A stretch of 64,000 bases of DNA from an uncultured Candidatus Melainabacteria bacterium (GTDB taxonomy: Bacteria; Cyanobacteriota; Vampirovibrionia; Gastranaerophilales; Gastranaerophilaceae): contig CAKVLL010000007.1 in the NCBI GenBank assembly GCA_934757255.1, positions 4,392 through 68,391 of the forward strand, given 5' to 3'. A program made the translations under genes and the position numbers. The notes beneath the pieces were generated by a model that worked only from the letters and a program-made list of their open reading frames with translations, was not told where the DNA came from and searched no databases. This document shows, one piece after another, positions 14,755 to 24,099 of this stretch (its first letter is position 1; each line of letters opens with the position of its first letter).

Positions 14755-15740
14755 TGCAGACTTTGGAAAGAGAAATTTCTATACAGGAAAATTTGGATAA
14801 AAATTGTGCAATTCATACTATAAATAGTGAAATTGATACAATTATTAAATTGCGTGATAGCTTAGATTCAAGTCTAACTAAGGCACTAGATGTTATGCAA
14901 AATGCTAAAGGTAGAATTATTTTAACAGGTATGGGGAAATCAGGTCATATCGGTAAAAAGATTGCGGCATCTTTAGCATCAACAGGAACTCCTTCATTTT
15001 TTGTACATCCTGCGGAGGCAAGCCATGGCGATTTGGGAATGATTACAGAAGATGATGTTGTAATTGCGATTTCTAATAGTGGCGAATCTCGAGAACTTGT
15101 GGATATTCTTAATTATTGCAAACGCTTCGGAATTAAGTTAATTGCGATTACAAAAAATGCTGAAAGCTCTTTGGGGAAAGCCGGAGATATAGTTTTGTTG
15201 CTTCCAAATAATGGAGAAGCTTGCCCACTTGGACTTGCACCAACAAATTCTACAACGGCGACGCTTGTTTTGGGTGATATTTTGACAGCCGGATTAATCC
15301 AAAGAAAAGGTTTTACAAAATCTGATTTCAATCAAAGACATCCGGGTGGAAAACTTGGCTCTATTTTGCAAAGAGTTTCTGATTTAATGCATAAAGATTC
15401 TGAAATGCCAATATTGGAAGAACATTCAAATATGCAACAAGTGCTTTTGGAAATGACTTCAAAACGTCTTGGCTGTGTTGGTTTTGTAAATGCTGATGGT
15501 ATTTTTACAGGAATGCTTACTGATGGTGATTTAAGACGTTGCTTGAGTCCTGAGATTTTGGATAAAAAAGTGATTGATTTGATGACCAAAAATCCAAAAA
15601 CAATTTCAAAAGATGCAATGGCATCAGAAGCTATGAAAATTATGCACGATAAAAAGATTACAAATATTTTCGTAATTGAAGATAACAAACCAATCGGAGT
15701 AATACATATCCACGACTTGCTGAATAATGGAGTTGCGTAA
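14754..15740 (+). CDS. kdsD: Arabinose-5-phosphate isomerase, copy 1
   Basis: 328 aa. SIS domain (residues 45-180: GMGKSGHIGKKIAASLASTG, HPAEASHGDLGM, SNSGES) followed by a CBS pair (about 215-328: LTDGDLRRCL, KITNIFVIED). KpsF/GutQ/KdsD enzymes interconvert ribulose 5-phosphate and arabinose 5-phosphate for Kdo synthesis. GAGGAG precedes the ATG. The start overlaps the HAD stop and the end overlaps the next gene (TAATG both times). A close paralogue is at 46099-47082. Being inside a glycan operon suggests a dedicated capsule/LPS role like kpsF beside kdsD in Escherichia coli. Confidence 0.92.
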   Translation: MQTLEREISIQENLDKNCAIHTINSEIDTIIKLRDSLDSSLTKALDVMQNAKGRIILTGMGKSGHIGKKIAASLASTGTPSFFVHPAEASHGDLGMITEDDVVIAISNSGESRELVDILNYCKRFGIKLIAITKNAESSLGKAGDIVLLLPNNGEACPLGLAPTNSTTATLVLGDILTAGLIQRKGFTKSDFNQRHPGGKLGSILQRVSDLMHKDSEMPILEEHSNMQQVLLEMTSKRLGCVGFVNADGIFTGMLTDGDLRRCLSPEILDKKVIDLMTKNPKTISKDAMASEAMKIMHDKKITNIFVIEDNKPIGVIHIHDLLNNGVA

Positions 15741-16822
15741 TGAAATTATTAAAAACAAATAAAATTGATAATATTGAAACAACAAATTGTTGTGGGATTC
15801 CGATTTACAAACTGGAAAAGTCACAAAATTCTAAACTCCAAGAATTTTGTGGAGGAGTGTTAAGGACTAGCAAAATTTGGTCTGCACAAAGAGTAGAAAA
15901 ATCAATAGAAATTTTTAATGTTGAAGTTCATCGCTATAAACAAGAACTCAATGATTTTACAAGATTTGTATTTGGAATTCCTGTGACTAAATTAAAACTG
16001 TCAGAAAAATTCTGTAAAAAATATAAGAAAATTATACGTGATAGAGATTTTATCATTATATTACATGCAAATATTGGTGAGATAACAGTATTTTTGCGTT
16101 TAGCAGAAGCTTATTTTAAGAAACTTGGTGCAAAAAACCCTTTGTTTATTGGCTTGAAACCTTATCATAAGGATTTGGTAGAAATGTTATGTCCAAATAT
16201 TCCGATTAAAATAATACAAAAAATAAAACTTCCACTTTATTGTTCAGAATATCAAACAAAAGAGCATAATATCAAAGTGATTTTTACAAAAACTTATTAT
16301 GAAAAAGTTGAAGAATCACTCCGTGATAAAAATGCACCAATAAAACATTTTATTAAACATATTTTGAATTATTTGAAATTGAGTGAAAATGATTTTTCGC
16401 AATCAGAAATTAAAATTACAGATATAGAGAAACAGGAAGTTTTAGACAAAGTTAAAAATATTGGTTTGAATGTTGAGAACTTCGTGTTCTTTTCTCCGGA
16501 AGCCAATACTTGCGCAGATATAGGTTTGGAGCGTTGGCTTGAACTTAAATCAGAATATGAATCAAAAGGATATGATATTTTTTGTAATGTTTCGTTGACG
16601 AAAGATGATTATAAAATGTTTAAACAATGTGATTTGACATTAAAAGAAGCGTATATTTTAGCAAGCATGTCAAAAGAAATTGTTGGACTAAGGAGTGGTC
16701 TTTTAGATTTATTGTTTTTAACAAAAGTTCCAATGCGTGTATTTTACAATGAGGCAAGAGATAGAGATGGATTTAATCCATTGAGTAAGGAAGAAATTGA
16801 AATGGGATTTGGCCTAACTTAG
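15740..16822 (+). CDS. Glycan-locus protein with probable premature amber stop
   Basis: 360 aa, not assignable by motif. Two short FGIP-type elements occur near the N-terminus (CCGIPIYKLEKS at about 14, VFGIPVTKLKLS at about 74). The centre looks like a Rossmann-like GT-B half: IIILHANIGEI, AKNPLFIGLKPYHKDLVEMLCPN, FVFFSPEANTC, then LKEAYILASMSKEIVGLRSGLLDLL. It resembles the next gene over most of its length. The TAG at 16820 is followed in the same frame by 29 sense codons and a TAA at 16912, ending 9 bases before the next start, so the ancestral protein was about 390 aa. Function: probably transferase for a surface sugar; not proven. Confidence 0.7.
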   Translation: MKLLKTNKIDNIETTNCCGIPIYKLEKSQNSKLQEFCGGVLRTSKIWSAQRVEKSIEIFNVEVHRYKQELNDFTRFVFGIPVTKLKLSEKFCKKYKKIIRDRDFIIILHANIGEITVFLRLAEAYFKKLGAKNPLFIGLKPYHKDLVEMLCPNIPIKIIQKIKLPLYCSEYQTKEHNIKVIFTKTYYEKVEESLRDKNAPIKHFIKHILNYLKLSENDFSQSEIKITDIEKQEVLDKVKNIGLNVENFVFFSPEANTCADIGLERWLELKSEYESKGYDIFCNVSLTKDDYKMFKQCDLTLKEAYILASMSKEIVGLRSGLLDLLFLTKVPMRVFYNEARDRDGFNPLSKEEIEMGFGLT

Positions 16823-16921
16823 CAGTTATTTGTAGATAAAGAAAAGATAAGAGAATTTAATATGTATGAGATTTCGCAAAGAGAATGTATTGATATAATT
16901 TTAAAAATTTAAGGAAAAAGA

Positions 16922-17992
16922 ATGCTAACAAGTATAAAACAAATTTTCTATAAAAACAAAATAGAATATGATTTTATCAAAAAATCATATTTGATGGGAT
17001 TGTTTTATTACAAAAAGAATTTAATAAATTATAATAAATCGTTAAGAATCTTTGGGTTACCAATTTTGAGTTCCAAAATTAAATTAGGATATGAAAAATT
17101 TTATATTTTGGGAATTATATATTTTAAAAAAACTACAAGAAATTTATTATATAACGTCATAAATCAACATGTTCCTGAAAGATACAAGAATATATACATT
17201 CATTTTAATTGTAGTGGTGAAACATATTTGTTTTTATCTTATATTAAACCAACAGAAGATTCTATATTTGTAGCAACAAAAAAATATCATATAGATTTAT
17301 GCAAAATGTTACATCCAAATATTGAATGTATATATTTGCCAAATATTTTAAATTTAAGAGCTTTTGATAATGTATACAAAGAAAACTATAAAAATAAAAA
17401 TTTTTACAATGTATTACCATTTGACCACTTTAGAATACTTGAAGAAAAAATAAAAAAAGGATTAGAAGTGCATTATTGTAAAGAAATCTGTAAGACAATC
17501 GGAGTAGAATATTCTACAAAAGCACTACTGCCATTTATTAGTGAAGATATTAAAAAATCAGCACTAAATAAAGCAAATAGAATAGGCTTAAACCTAGACA
17601 ACTTCATATTTTTGTGTCCTGAATCACAATCCAATGAAGATCCACCTGGTGGTTTTTGGATAAATCTGGTTGATGATTTATATAATAGTGGGTATGACGT
17701 ATTTTTGAATGTATTAAATCAAAATCCGAAGTTTGGGACTGCAAAATCTTGTTATTTAACATTTGCAGAAGCATATTATATTGCATCATTAAGTAAAAAA
17801 ATTATAGGTTTAAGAAGTGGTTTTATAGAGCCCTTGTCATCAATTAAGAATGTACTAATAACTTGTTATTATACAGATTTTAAAGACAGGGGGTTGTTAA
17901 AACCATTAAGTGCAGAACAAGTTTTAAATGGCTTTAGTCTAAAAGCATTACCAAATATAAACAAAGATTTAATAAAGGAGGAACTATTATAA
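16922..17992 (+). CDS. Paralogue of the preceding glycan-locus protein
   Basis: 356 aa. The N-terminus carries RIFGLPILSSKIK and ILGIIYFKK, matching the FGIP-type elements of its neighbour. Shared blocks: IYIHFNCSGETYLFLSYI, TKKYHIDLCKMLHPNI, FIFLCPESQ, LTFAEAYYIASLSKKIIGLRSGFIEPL and FKDRGLLKPLSAEQVLNGFSL. AAGGAAAAAGA precedes the ATG. The stop overlaps the next gene by one base. Extremely AT-rich codon use, more so than the first genes of the operon. Probable glycosyltransferase of GT-B type, from the arrangement only. Confidence 0.7.
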   Translation: MLTSIKQIFYKNKIEYDFIKKSYLMGLFYYKKNLINYNKSLRIFGLPILSSKIKLGYEKFYILGIIYFKKTTRNLLYNVINQHVPERYKNIYIHFNCSGETYLFLSYIKPTEDSIFVATKKYHIDLCKMLHPNIECIYLPNILNLRAFDNVYKENYKNKNFYNVLPFDHFRILEEKIKKGLEVHYCKEICKTIGVEYSTKALLPFISEDIKKSALNKANRIGLNLDNFIFLCPESQSNEDPPGGFWINLVDDLYNSGYDVFLNVLNQNPKFGTAKSCYLTFAEAYYIASLSKKIIGLRSGFIEPLSSIKNVLITCYYTDFKDRGLLKPLSAEQVLNGFSLKALPNINKDLIKEELL

Positions 17993-19062
17993 TGATTTTT
18001 GAAAAATTTAAATTTAATACTGAACAAGAAAACGTAAGGCAAATTCGTTTTTTTAATTACCCGATATTAGAATATTATAATAAACATGAAGAAAAGAAAA
18101 TTCATTATAATTTGTTACCAAAATTAAAAAAAGATAAAAGCTATTCTTTATCGCAACTTAAAGAGCAGGTTTTTTATTTAAAAGTTAATAGAAGTGATGA
18201 ATCTGCTATCCGTTGTTTACAACATTGGATTAATATAGTTGGTTGGATGGGTAAAGATTTCTATATAGTTTGCGATAATGACAATATAGAAAGGAAAATT
18301 TATAAACAAATATATTTTAATAATAAAAATATAAAATTTATTAAGAGTGTGAATAAACCAGTCTCACATATTGTTAGAAATATAGCTACATCTTTCTGGG
18401 TAAAAGCTACATATGCCCATTTAACGACTTTTTGGCATGCAAAACAGACTGGTATTAAAAGTTTTTGGAATATTGATGCTGATGATACAATGTTTGAAAT
18501 TAATGCTGACGATTGTGCAAAAATCTTAGATGATATTTCTAACTATGCAAAGAATAATGATATTAAAGCTTTTTCTTTAGATATGCATACCTCTAGAACA
18601 AAAGGAAAACATTGGTCTTTTGGTATAACTTATACTGACTCGGAGTTTGATTGGTTTGATATTTTTGATAATAATGATAGTACTAAGTGGAGAGAAAAAT
18701 ATTTGTCTTATGATTATCATTTTAATTTAGATTGGTTTTTTACTTATTTGCGAGATAATAATTTTTGTAATATTAAAACATTTTATATTGAAAATTTATT
18801 TTTTATTCATTATGGTGATTTTTTAAGTAATAGTATTGGTTCTGGAGTTTTTCATTGGGTTAATAATAGAATAAAGTTCCCAATATTACTTGAAATATTT
18901 GGGTCTCAAAAGTTTGGGGATATTCCTATAAATAGAAATTGTATAAAGTTTGACTATAATTTAAAACCTCAAATGGCTTTTAAATTTATGCAAAAATATC
19001 AAACATATTTGGAACAACCTTCATTACCAAGAGATAATATGTGGTTAATAAACGAGGAATAA
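17992..19062 (+). CDS. Glycosyltransferase-like protein with a DADD motif
   Basis: 356 aa, not recognised by name. It begins with IRFFNYPILEYYNK, another short FGIP-like element. The core shows QVFYLKVNRSDESAIRCLQHWI, then KSFWNIDADDTMFEI with a DxDD triad typical of GT-A metal binding (about 164), SLDMHTSRTKGKHWSFG, and a run of aromatic residues (DYHFNLDWFFTYL). AAAGGAGG sits just upstream within the previous gene. It shares one base with the previous stop and ends 3 bases before the next start. Likely adds a sugar to surface glycan; the motif is suggestive, not decisive. Confidence 0.68.
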   Translation: MIFEKFKFNTEQENVRQIRFFNYPILEYYNKHEEKKIHYNLLPKLKKDKSYSLSQLKEQVFYLKVNRSDESAIRCLQHWINIVGWMGKDFYIVCDNDNIERKIYKQIYFNNKNIKFIKSVNKPVSHIVRNIATSFWVKATYAHLTTFWHAKQTGIKSFWNIDADDTMFEINADDCAKILDDISNYAKNNDIKAFSLDMHTSRTKGKHWSFGITYTDSEFDWFDIFDNNDSTKWREKYLSYDYHFNLDWFFTYLRDNNFCNIKTFYIENLFFIHYGDFLSNSIGSGVFHWVNNRIKFPILLEIFGSQKFGDIPINRNCIKFDYNLKPQMAFKFMQKYQTYLEQPSLPRDNMWLINEE

Positions 19063-19065
19063 TAT

Positions 19066-20412
19066 ATGATAAAAAAAAGTGTAAAAAAATTTTTTAATAT
19101 GCAAAAATTAAATGATGGAAATTGTTTAATTATTTGTGGTGTTAAATTAAAGTTCAAAGATAAAATTAAAATTTTAGAGAAAGAAATTAAATTAATAAAA
19201 AAAGAATTAATTAATTCTATAACAAATTTTAATGTTCATATAAATGAAAATGAACATATATTACAAACACAACTTAAGGCTCAAGGAAGTCAGTTACAAA
19301 ATTTACAAACACTAATAACTTCTATAGATTTAGAAAATAATAAATCTTTAGACATGATTAAAAACTACTTGATTAATATTAAAAATATTAATCAAGTAGA
19401 CTTTGCTTATAAAAATTTTGAAAATCCGCAATATGAATTTTTATACAACGATTTATATAAAATGTTTACTGTTGGTGAATATTATTCTATGAAAAATGTT
19501 TATATAAAAAGAATTAATAAATATACAATAGAGCAGAATATCAATAAATTAAAAGAGAAATATTCTGAAAAAATTTACTTGTTAACAGATTTGACCGAAC
19601 AAATTGATGTATGTAAGGTTATTGATATTAAGTTAATTAATGCAATTGAAGATAAAGAAAATGCTATTTTTGTTTTAGCATATAATCAAGATTATTTAGG
19701 TCTAAGTGCAATTAAAGAGCTACAAAAATATAGCTTGAAATATTTTGCACTTGAACAATATGGTACTCCGCAAGCAAGATATTATCACATAAACAAAAAT
19801 GCTTATGACACCCTGATTGATGAATCTAAGAACAATCCATTATTGCATTATTGTCCGGGAGATTTTGAAAATATATTCCAAGCACTTGAAGCAACAAAAC
19901 AGCTAGTTGGCGACTATGTAGAAATTGGAACTTTTCAAGGAGCATCTGCAAGAGCCACACTGAATTATATAAATAGAAGTAAACTTGATGTTAAATGTTA
20001 TTTTGTTGATACATACAAAGGTTTTACCTATGAAGAAGCACAAAATAGTGAAGATATTTTATGGACAAATACTCACACTGATACTTCTATGCATCAGGTG
20101 CAAGAATATTTAAGCAGTTATGAAAATTTTGAACTTGTACAATCTAATATCATACAAAACGAACTACCTGATAATATTCAAAACATTAGAGTTGCAAATA
20201 TTGATGTCGATATGTACGAAGCTGTGAAAGCGGCTCTATATAAAGTTAAAGATAGAGTTGTTAAAAATGGTATTGTTATTGCAGAAGACTATGGACATAC
20301 TCCGGCTTTAATAGGAGCACAAAAAGCTGTTGATGAATTTTTGCAAGAGAATCCAAATGATTTTATTCCAATTTATTTACACAGTGGGCAAATGTTTTTA
20401 ATAAAAAAATAA
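19066..20412 (+). CDS. TylF/MycF-type methyltransferase domain protein with coiled-coil N-terminus
   Basis: 448 aa. Residues 15-25 again show a CGVKLKFKDK element, followed by a Lys/Glu/Asn coiled coil (about 30-100). A middle region (150-240) is Rossmann-like (YLLTDLTEQIDV, NAIFVLAYNQDYLGLSAIKEL). The C-terminal 220 residues are a TylF-like SAM methyltransferase: DYVEIGTFQGASARATLNY, CYFVDTYKGF, IDVDMYEAVKAALYKV, GIVIAEDYGH. TylF enzymes O-methylate sugars using a metal bound by the Asp pairs. It is last in the plus-strand operon. Probably caps or decorates the glycan with O-methyl groups. Confidence 0.8.
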   Translation: MIKKSVKKFFNMQKLNDGNCLIICGVKLKFKDKIKILEKEIKLIKKELINSITNFNVHINENEHILQTQLKAQGSQLQNLQTLITSIDLENNKSLDMIKNYLINIKNINQVDFAYKNFENPQYEFLYNDLYKMFTVGEYYSMKNVYIKRINKYTIEQNINKLKEKYSEKIYLLTDLTEQIDVCKVIDIKLINAIEDKENAIFVLAYNQDYLGLSAIKELQKYSLKYFALEQYGTPQARYYHINKNAYDTLIDESKNNPLLHYCPGDFENIFQALEATKQLVGDYVEIGTFQGASARATLNYINRSKLDVKCYFVDTYKGFTYEEAQNSEDILWTNTHTDTSMHQVQEYLSSYENFELVQSNIIQNELPDNIQNIRVANIDVDMYEAVKAALYKVKDRVVKNGIVIAEDYGHTPALIGAQKAVDEFLQENPNDFIPIYLHSGQMFLIKK

Positions 20413-20569
20413 CAAGGAGAACATTTAAGATTAAAAGAGGTTAAGCTTGACGTCGCAACATATAAATGATAGGATTATGCAATTGATTTAATGAAACAAT
20501 TTTTTTTATAATAAAGAAAATTTTTCTAAAATTACGAATAGACTTTCTCTAGTTACCAAACCTTCTGTT

Positions 20570-21847
20570 TTAAATGATCAACCCATCTGTATTTTTACAA
20601 TATTTTTTTTCAAAAATATTTGGAAAAAGTTTGATATTTGGATATTTTTCTTCAAAAGTATTCTTTAAATTTTTATATATAATATCGTTATTTGATAGAA
20701 CTGTTAAAATCACTCCATCAGGTTTTAATTTATTAAGTGCATCAGGTGAAAATATTTCGTAGTTTCCACAAGAAGTTCCCCACAAAGCTTTGTTTAAGTC
20801 AACAATGCCTAAAATATTTTTATTTTTCTTTTTTTCACATTTCAAGACATTTTTTATAAAAATACTCGCACCCCATAAAACTACTTTTTTATTTCCAATT
20901 ATTTTTTCTAAAAATTCAGGGGTTATGTAGTCTTTTTTATAAACAATAAAATATAATTCGCGAGCATTCGGTATTAATTTTTCCATTGTTTTTATAAAAA
21001 CGTTGTATTCTTCATCTTTTTTGCAATGAGAAATTTGCCAGCAGAAGCCGGTTTTTGTAATATGATATAAGCAATCTTTTAAATCTTCATAGCAGTTTTT
21101 TTCGATTAAAAAAGATTTTAGTTCTTGAAGAGCATATATTATATTAACTGCATTTTTACCTCTTTTTTCTGAAATATTATTGGGGCGTTCTGCTCTATAA
21201 TAGATTAAATCTTTATCAAGTATAAAAATACGTTTCGCACAGATTTGAACAGCATGGCCAAAAAATACATCATTGCAACTTGATAAATTTTGAAAATGTA
21301 ATTTATTTTCTAAAAGCATATTTCTCAAATATAATTTGTTCCAAGTAACAACATTAAATAGATAAAAAATGCTTTCAGGGTAATCTTTCCAGTTAAATAC
21401 TTTTTCAATTGGTGCGATATCTCTATATATTGTTGAGTTAGGATTCCCCCACTCAATAATTTCACCATTATTATTAACTTTTTTTGAAGAACATACTGTT
21501 AAATCGGCGTTATTTTTTTCTGCATGATTATAGAGTTCTTCTAACATTGTGGGCTCAAAAAAATCATCCGAGTCTAAAAATTGAACATATTTTCCATCAG
21601 CTAGTTTTAAACCGTTATTTCTGGCTTCAGCTGCGCCACTATGGTGTTGTTGAAGAATGAAGATACGTTTATCTAAATTTTTGTATTCTTTTAGAATCTC
21701 GAGAGTTTTATCTGTTGAACCATCATCAACACAAATAACTTCAAAATTTTTAAATGTTTGATTAAGAATACTATCTAGACATTCAGATAAGTATTTTTCT
21801 ACATTAAATATCGGTATAATTATAGAAATTTGTGCGTCTTTTATCAC
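20570..21847 (-). CDS. Family 2 glycosyltransferase with C-terminal Rossmann-like domain
   Basis: 425 aa. Canonical GT2 start: ISIIIPIFNVEKYLSECLDSILNQT, VCVDDGSTDKTLE-type UDP-sugar loop, AAEARNNGL, and the DSDD metal site in VQFLDSDDFFEP (about 92). From about 315 a second domain begins with KKVVLWGASIFIKNVLKCE and GIVDLNKALWG, a nucleotide-binding-like module also present twice in the protein at 59889-60662. Start is GTG with AAGGA 6 bases upstream. It is convergent with the glycan operon. The 156-base gap between them contains AAGGAG and a broken, stop-ridden frame but no gene. Confidence 0.88.
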   Translation of the reverse strand: MIKDAQISIIIPIFNVEKYLSECLDSILNQTFKNFEVICVDDGSTDKTLEILKEYKNLDKRIFILQQHHSGAAEARNNGLKLADGKYVQFLDSDDFFEPTMLEELYNHAEKNNADLTVCSSKKVNNNGEIIEWGNPNSTIYRDIAPIEKVFNWKDYPESIFYLFNVVTWNKLYLRNMLLENKLHFQNLSSCNDVFFGHAVQICAKRIFILDKDLIYYRAERPNNISEKRGKNAVNIIYALQELKSFLIEKNCYEDLKDCLYHITKTGFCWQISHCKKDEEYNVFIKTMEKLIPNARELYFIVYKKDYITPEFLEKIIGNKKVVLWGASIFIKNVLKCEKKKNKNILGIVDLNKALWGTSCGNYEIFSPDALNKLKPDGVILTVLSNNDIIYKNLKNTFEEKYPNIKLFPNIFEKKYCKNTDGLII

Positions 21848-21980
21848 TCTTCATCCTTATTTTTATATAATAAAATATTATCATATTGAAAAATTAATGA
21901 CAACTTAAATAAATTTAATAGAAAAGATAAAAAAGGGTATTACAAGGTTTATATTAGGAAAGTCACTAGTTATTTCAATA

Positions 21981-22007
21981 AAAAAACTCCTCTCAGGGAG
22001 TTTTTTT
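21981..22007 (-). terminator. Terminator after tRNA-Arg
   Basis: Stem AAAAAACTCC / GGGAGTTTTTT with 5-base loop; both sides have A/T runs, so it can work on either strand. It lies 4 bases past the tRNA. Confidence 0.85.
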
Positions 22008-22010
22008 ATA

Positions 22011-22084
<74 letters not shown>

Positions 22085-22104
22085 AAAAATCTTTCTGTAC
22101 CTTT

Positions 22105-22133
22105 ACTATACCAACAATATAAAAATTTATCAA
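22105..22133 (-). promoter_or_regulatory. Promoter of tRNA-Arg
   Basis: On the minus strand TTGATA, exact 17-base spacer, TATAGT with an upstream TG (extended -10), 20 bases before the tRNA. Confidence 0.7.
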
Positions 22134-22162
22134 GCATAAATTAAAATTTGTATTAAAGTCGA

Positions 22163-23242
22163 CTATTCTAAAAAATCAGCAAGAATAATATTGCTAATTA
22201 AAACTCCTTTTAGGTTTAGTTTGAAGCCTTTTGGCGTGTGTTCAATATAGTCTGAATATTTTTTTAAAACATTCGCATATTTTGTTTCAAAATCTATGTT
22301 AAATTTTTCTTTTATACGCTCGCAATCAATTCCTTCTGTTTTTCTAAAGCCTAAAAATATTTCTTCTTCTAATTTTTCTTCTTCTGACAAAATATGTCCA
22401 ATTTCATGCGTTGAAGGTTTTTCCAAATACTCTTCTAATGTTGTGAAATTTGAATATCTTGCACCGTCCAAATAACCATGCGCAGCTACTCCAAAACCAT
22501 AATATTCATTATTATTCCAATAATTCAAATTGTGGCGAGATTCAAACCCTTTTTGCGCAAAATTACTTACTTCATATCTAAAAAATCCGTTTTGTTCCAA
22601 TTTCTGATTAATCAATTCGTACATATCCGCTTGAATATCATCATCAGGAACGTTAGGTGGGTTTTTACCCCAAAAAGACTCTGCTTCTATTTTTAATCCG
22701 TAAGTTGAAATATGTTGAATACCAAGTTCTAAAAATTTCTCTAAATCAGAAGAGAGCTTTTCTAATGTTTGAGTCGGCAACCCATAAATTAAATCAACGC
22801 TTATATTTTCAAAACCAACTTTTTTTGCAAGATTAACTGCTTCAATTATTTGTGCAGAATTATGACGCCTGCCGATTAGTTTCAAAATCTCGTCATTAAA
22901 GGTTTGTGAGCCGATACTCAAACGGTTTATACCAATTTGTTTTAAACCGTATAAATATTCTTGTTTCGCATCGTCAGGATTGAGTTCAAGCGTTACTTCC
23001 GCGTTTTTTGTAAGTTTAAATTTATTTATAACTTTCTTAAGTAGTTCTATTGGAACGAGAGAAGGCGTTCCTCCGCCAAAATAAAGCGTTTTGAGTTCTT
23101 CTTCTTTATAATTATCAGAAATATCTTTCAACAAAGCAAAAATATAGCCTGTAATTAATTCCGGTCGATTAAACGACACAAACGAACAGTATTTGCATTT
23201 TGATTTACAAAACGGTATATGAATATAAGCGCTTTTTGCCAT
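22163..23242 (-). CDS. hemW: HemW-type radical SAM heme chaperone
   Basis: 359 aa. The radical SAM cluster cysteines are C12, C16 and C19 (FCKSKCKYCSF), followed by FGGGTPSLVP, NPDD, INRLSIGSQTFND and DLIYGLPTQT, as in HemW and HemN-like proteins. HemW lacks oxygen-independent coproporphyrinogen oxidase activity and instead carries heme; the missing N-terminal extension of true HemN supports HemW. C-terminal winged-helix region (EEEIFLGFRKTEGID) is present. Two bases separate it from ftsQ upstream, so it is the last gene of the mur operon. Confidence 0.88.
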   Translation of the reverse strand: MAKSAYIHIPFCKSKCKYCSFVSFNRPELITGYIFALLKDISDNYKEEELKTLYFGGGTPSLVPIELLKKVINKFKLTKNAEVTLELNPDDAKQEYLYGLKQIGINRLSIGSQTFNDEILKLIGRRHNSAQIIEAVNLAKKVGFENISVDLIYGLPTQTLEKLSSDLEKFLELGIQHISTYGLKIEAESFWGKNPPNVPDDDIQADMYELINQKLEQNGFFRYEVSNFAQKGFESRHNLNYWNNNEYYGFGVAAHGYLDGARYSNFTTLEEYLEKPSTHEIGHILSEEEKLEEEIFLGFRKTEGIDCERIKEKFNIDFETKYANVLKKYSDYIEHTPKGFKLNLKGVLISNIILADFLE

Positions 23243-23244
23243 AA

Positions 23245-24099
23245 TTATTCATCCAGTTTTATATAGTTTGAATCCCAACGCAAATCAATATATTTAACTT
23301 TTTTATTAAGCATTTTTACTTGCGGTAATAAAGATGGTAAACGATGGATTTTTTCATAAGTTCCTGCATTAAAACTTCCCAGTCTTATATTCGCAGTCGG
23401 AATTTTTACATAAACATCTTTTGGGTTTCTATAATCAATGTATTCCACATTTTCTCCGGATTCAACTTCAACGGTTAGTGCAAGTTTTTTAAAGTTATTA
23501 ACTTTTGTTTTATCCCAATTCCTATAATCATCGCCGCTTCCGTATGTAATTACTCTTACAACCTTAAAATCACTGCTAAGTGGCATATAGTCGTGTCCGA
23601 TTAGTTTTCCATCAGAAGAAAAGAACGCAATTGGCGCAACTTTTTCATCAGGTGCAATCGTAATTGCCGGAGTTCTTTCAATTATAATAATTTGCATTCT
23701 TGCCGGAAACCAAAAACGTCTTATATAAACATCCTGAATTGGTTCAAGTTGCATAATGCTCTTTTTGAGGTTATCAGTCTTAACCATAAATATCGGTTTT
23801 AGTGGTACTTGGTTGCGTCTTAAGGCAGAAAGAATTTTTTGCGAGGGCACAATCCTATTATTTACAATTTCCAGAGAAGGACTGTTTAAACTGTCAAAAG
23901 CGTTTGAGTGCAATCTCCATTGAGGCATTTTTAGGACAAAAACGCCAATACAAATCAAGCCAATTGTGATAAACATTTTCCAAAGTGCGCGCAATTGGTT
24001 AAGTCGTCTTTGCGACTTCCTAACTTGACGTTGCATTTTAGCTTGTTGTAAACGTCTGTTTTGATGGTATCTTGGATGTTCTTGTCCTTCGTTTGACAT
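23245..24099 (-). CDS. ftsQ: FtsQ/DivIB-like cell division protein
   Basis: 284 aa. A basic cytoplasmic tail (residues 1-40, very rich in Arg and Gln), one membrane segment (about 43-58, FITIGLICIGVFVL), then a POTRA-like domain (IVPSQKILSALRRNQ, VKTDNLKKSIMQLEPIQDVYIRRFWFPARMQIIIIERTP) and the FtsQ beta domain. FtsQ links the early and late divisome in the periplasm. Identification rests on this architecture and on the murC-murB-ddl-ftsQ order; sequence motifs in the family are weak. Start overlaps the ddl stop by one base. Confidence 0.82.
   Translation of the reverse strand: MSNEGQEHPRYHQNRRLQQAKMQRQVRKSQRRLNQLRALWKMFITIGLICIGVFVLKMPQWRLHSNAFDSLNSPSLEIVNNRIVPSQKILSALRRNQVPLKPIFMVKTDNLKKSIMQLEPIQDVYIRRFWFPARMQIIIIERTPAITIAPDEKVAPIAFFSSDGKLIGHDYMPLSSDFKVVRVITYGSGDDYRNWDKTKVNNFKKLALTVEVESGENVEYIDYRNPKDVYVKIPTANIRLGSFNAGTYEKIHRLPSLLPQVKMLNKKVKYIDLRWDSNYIKLDE

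Noticed and set aside
20413..20569. Possible gene remnant after the TylF-like gene (AAGGAG then broken frames)
   Set aside because: No frame longer than about 18 codons and no recognisable protein; too weak to annotate.
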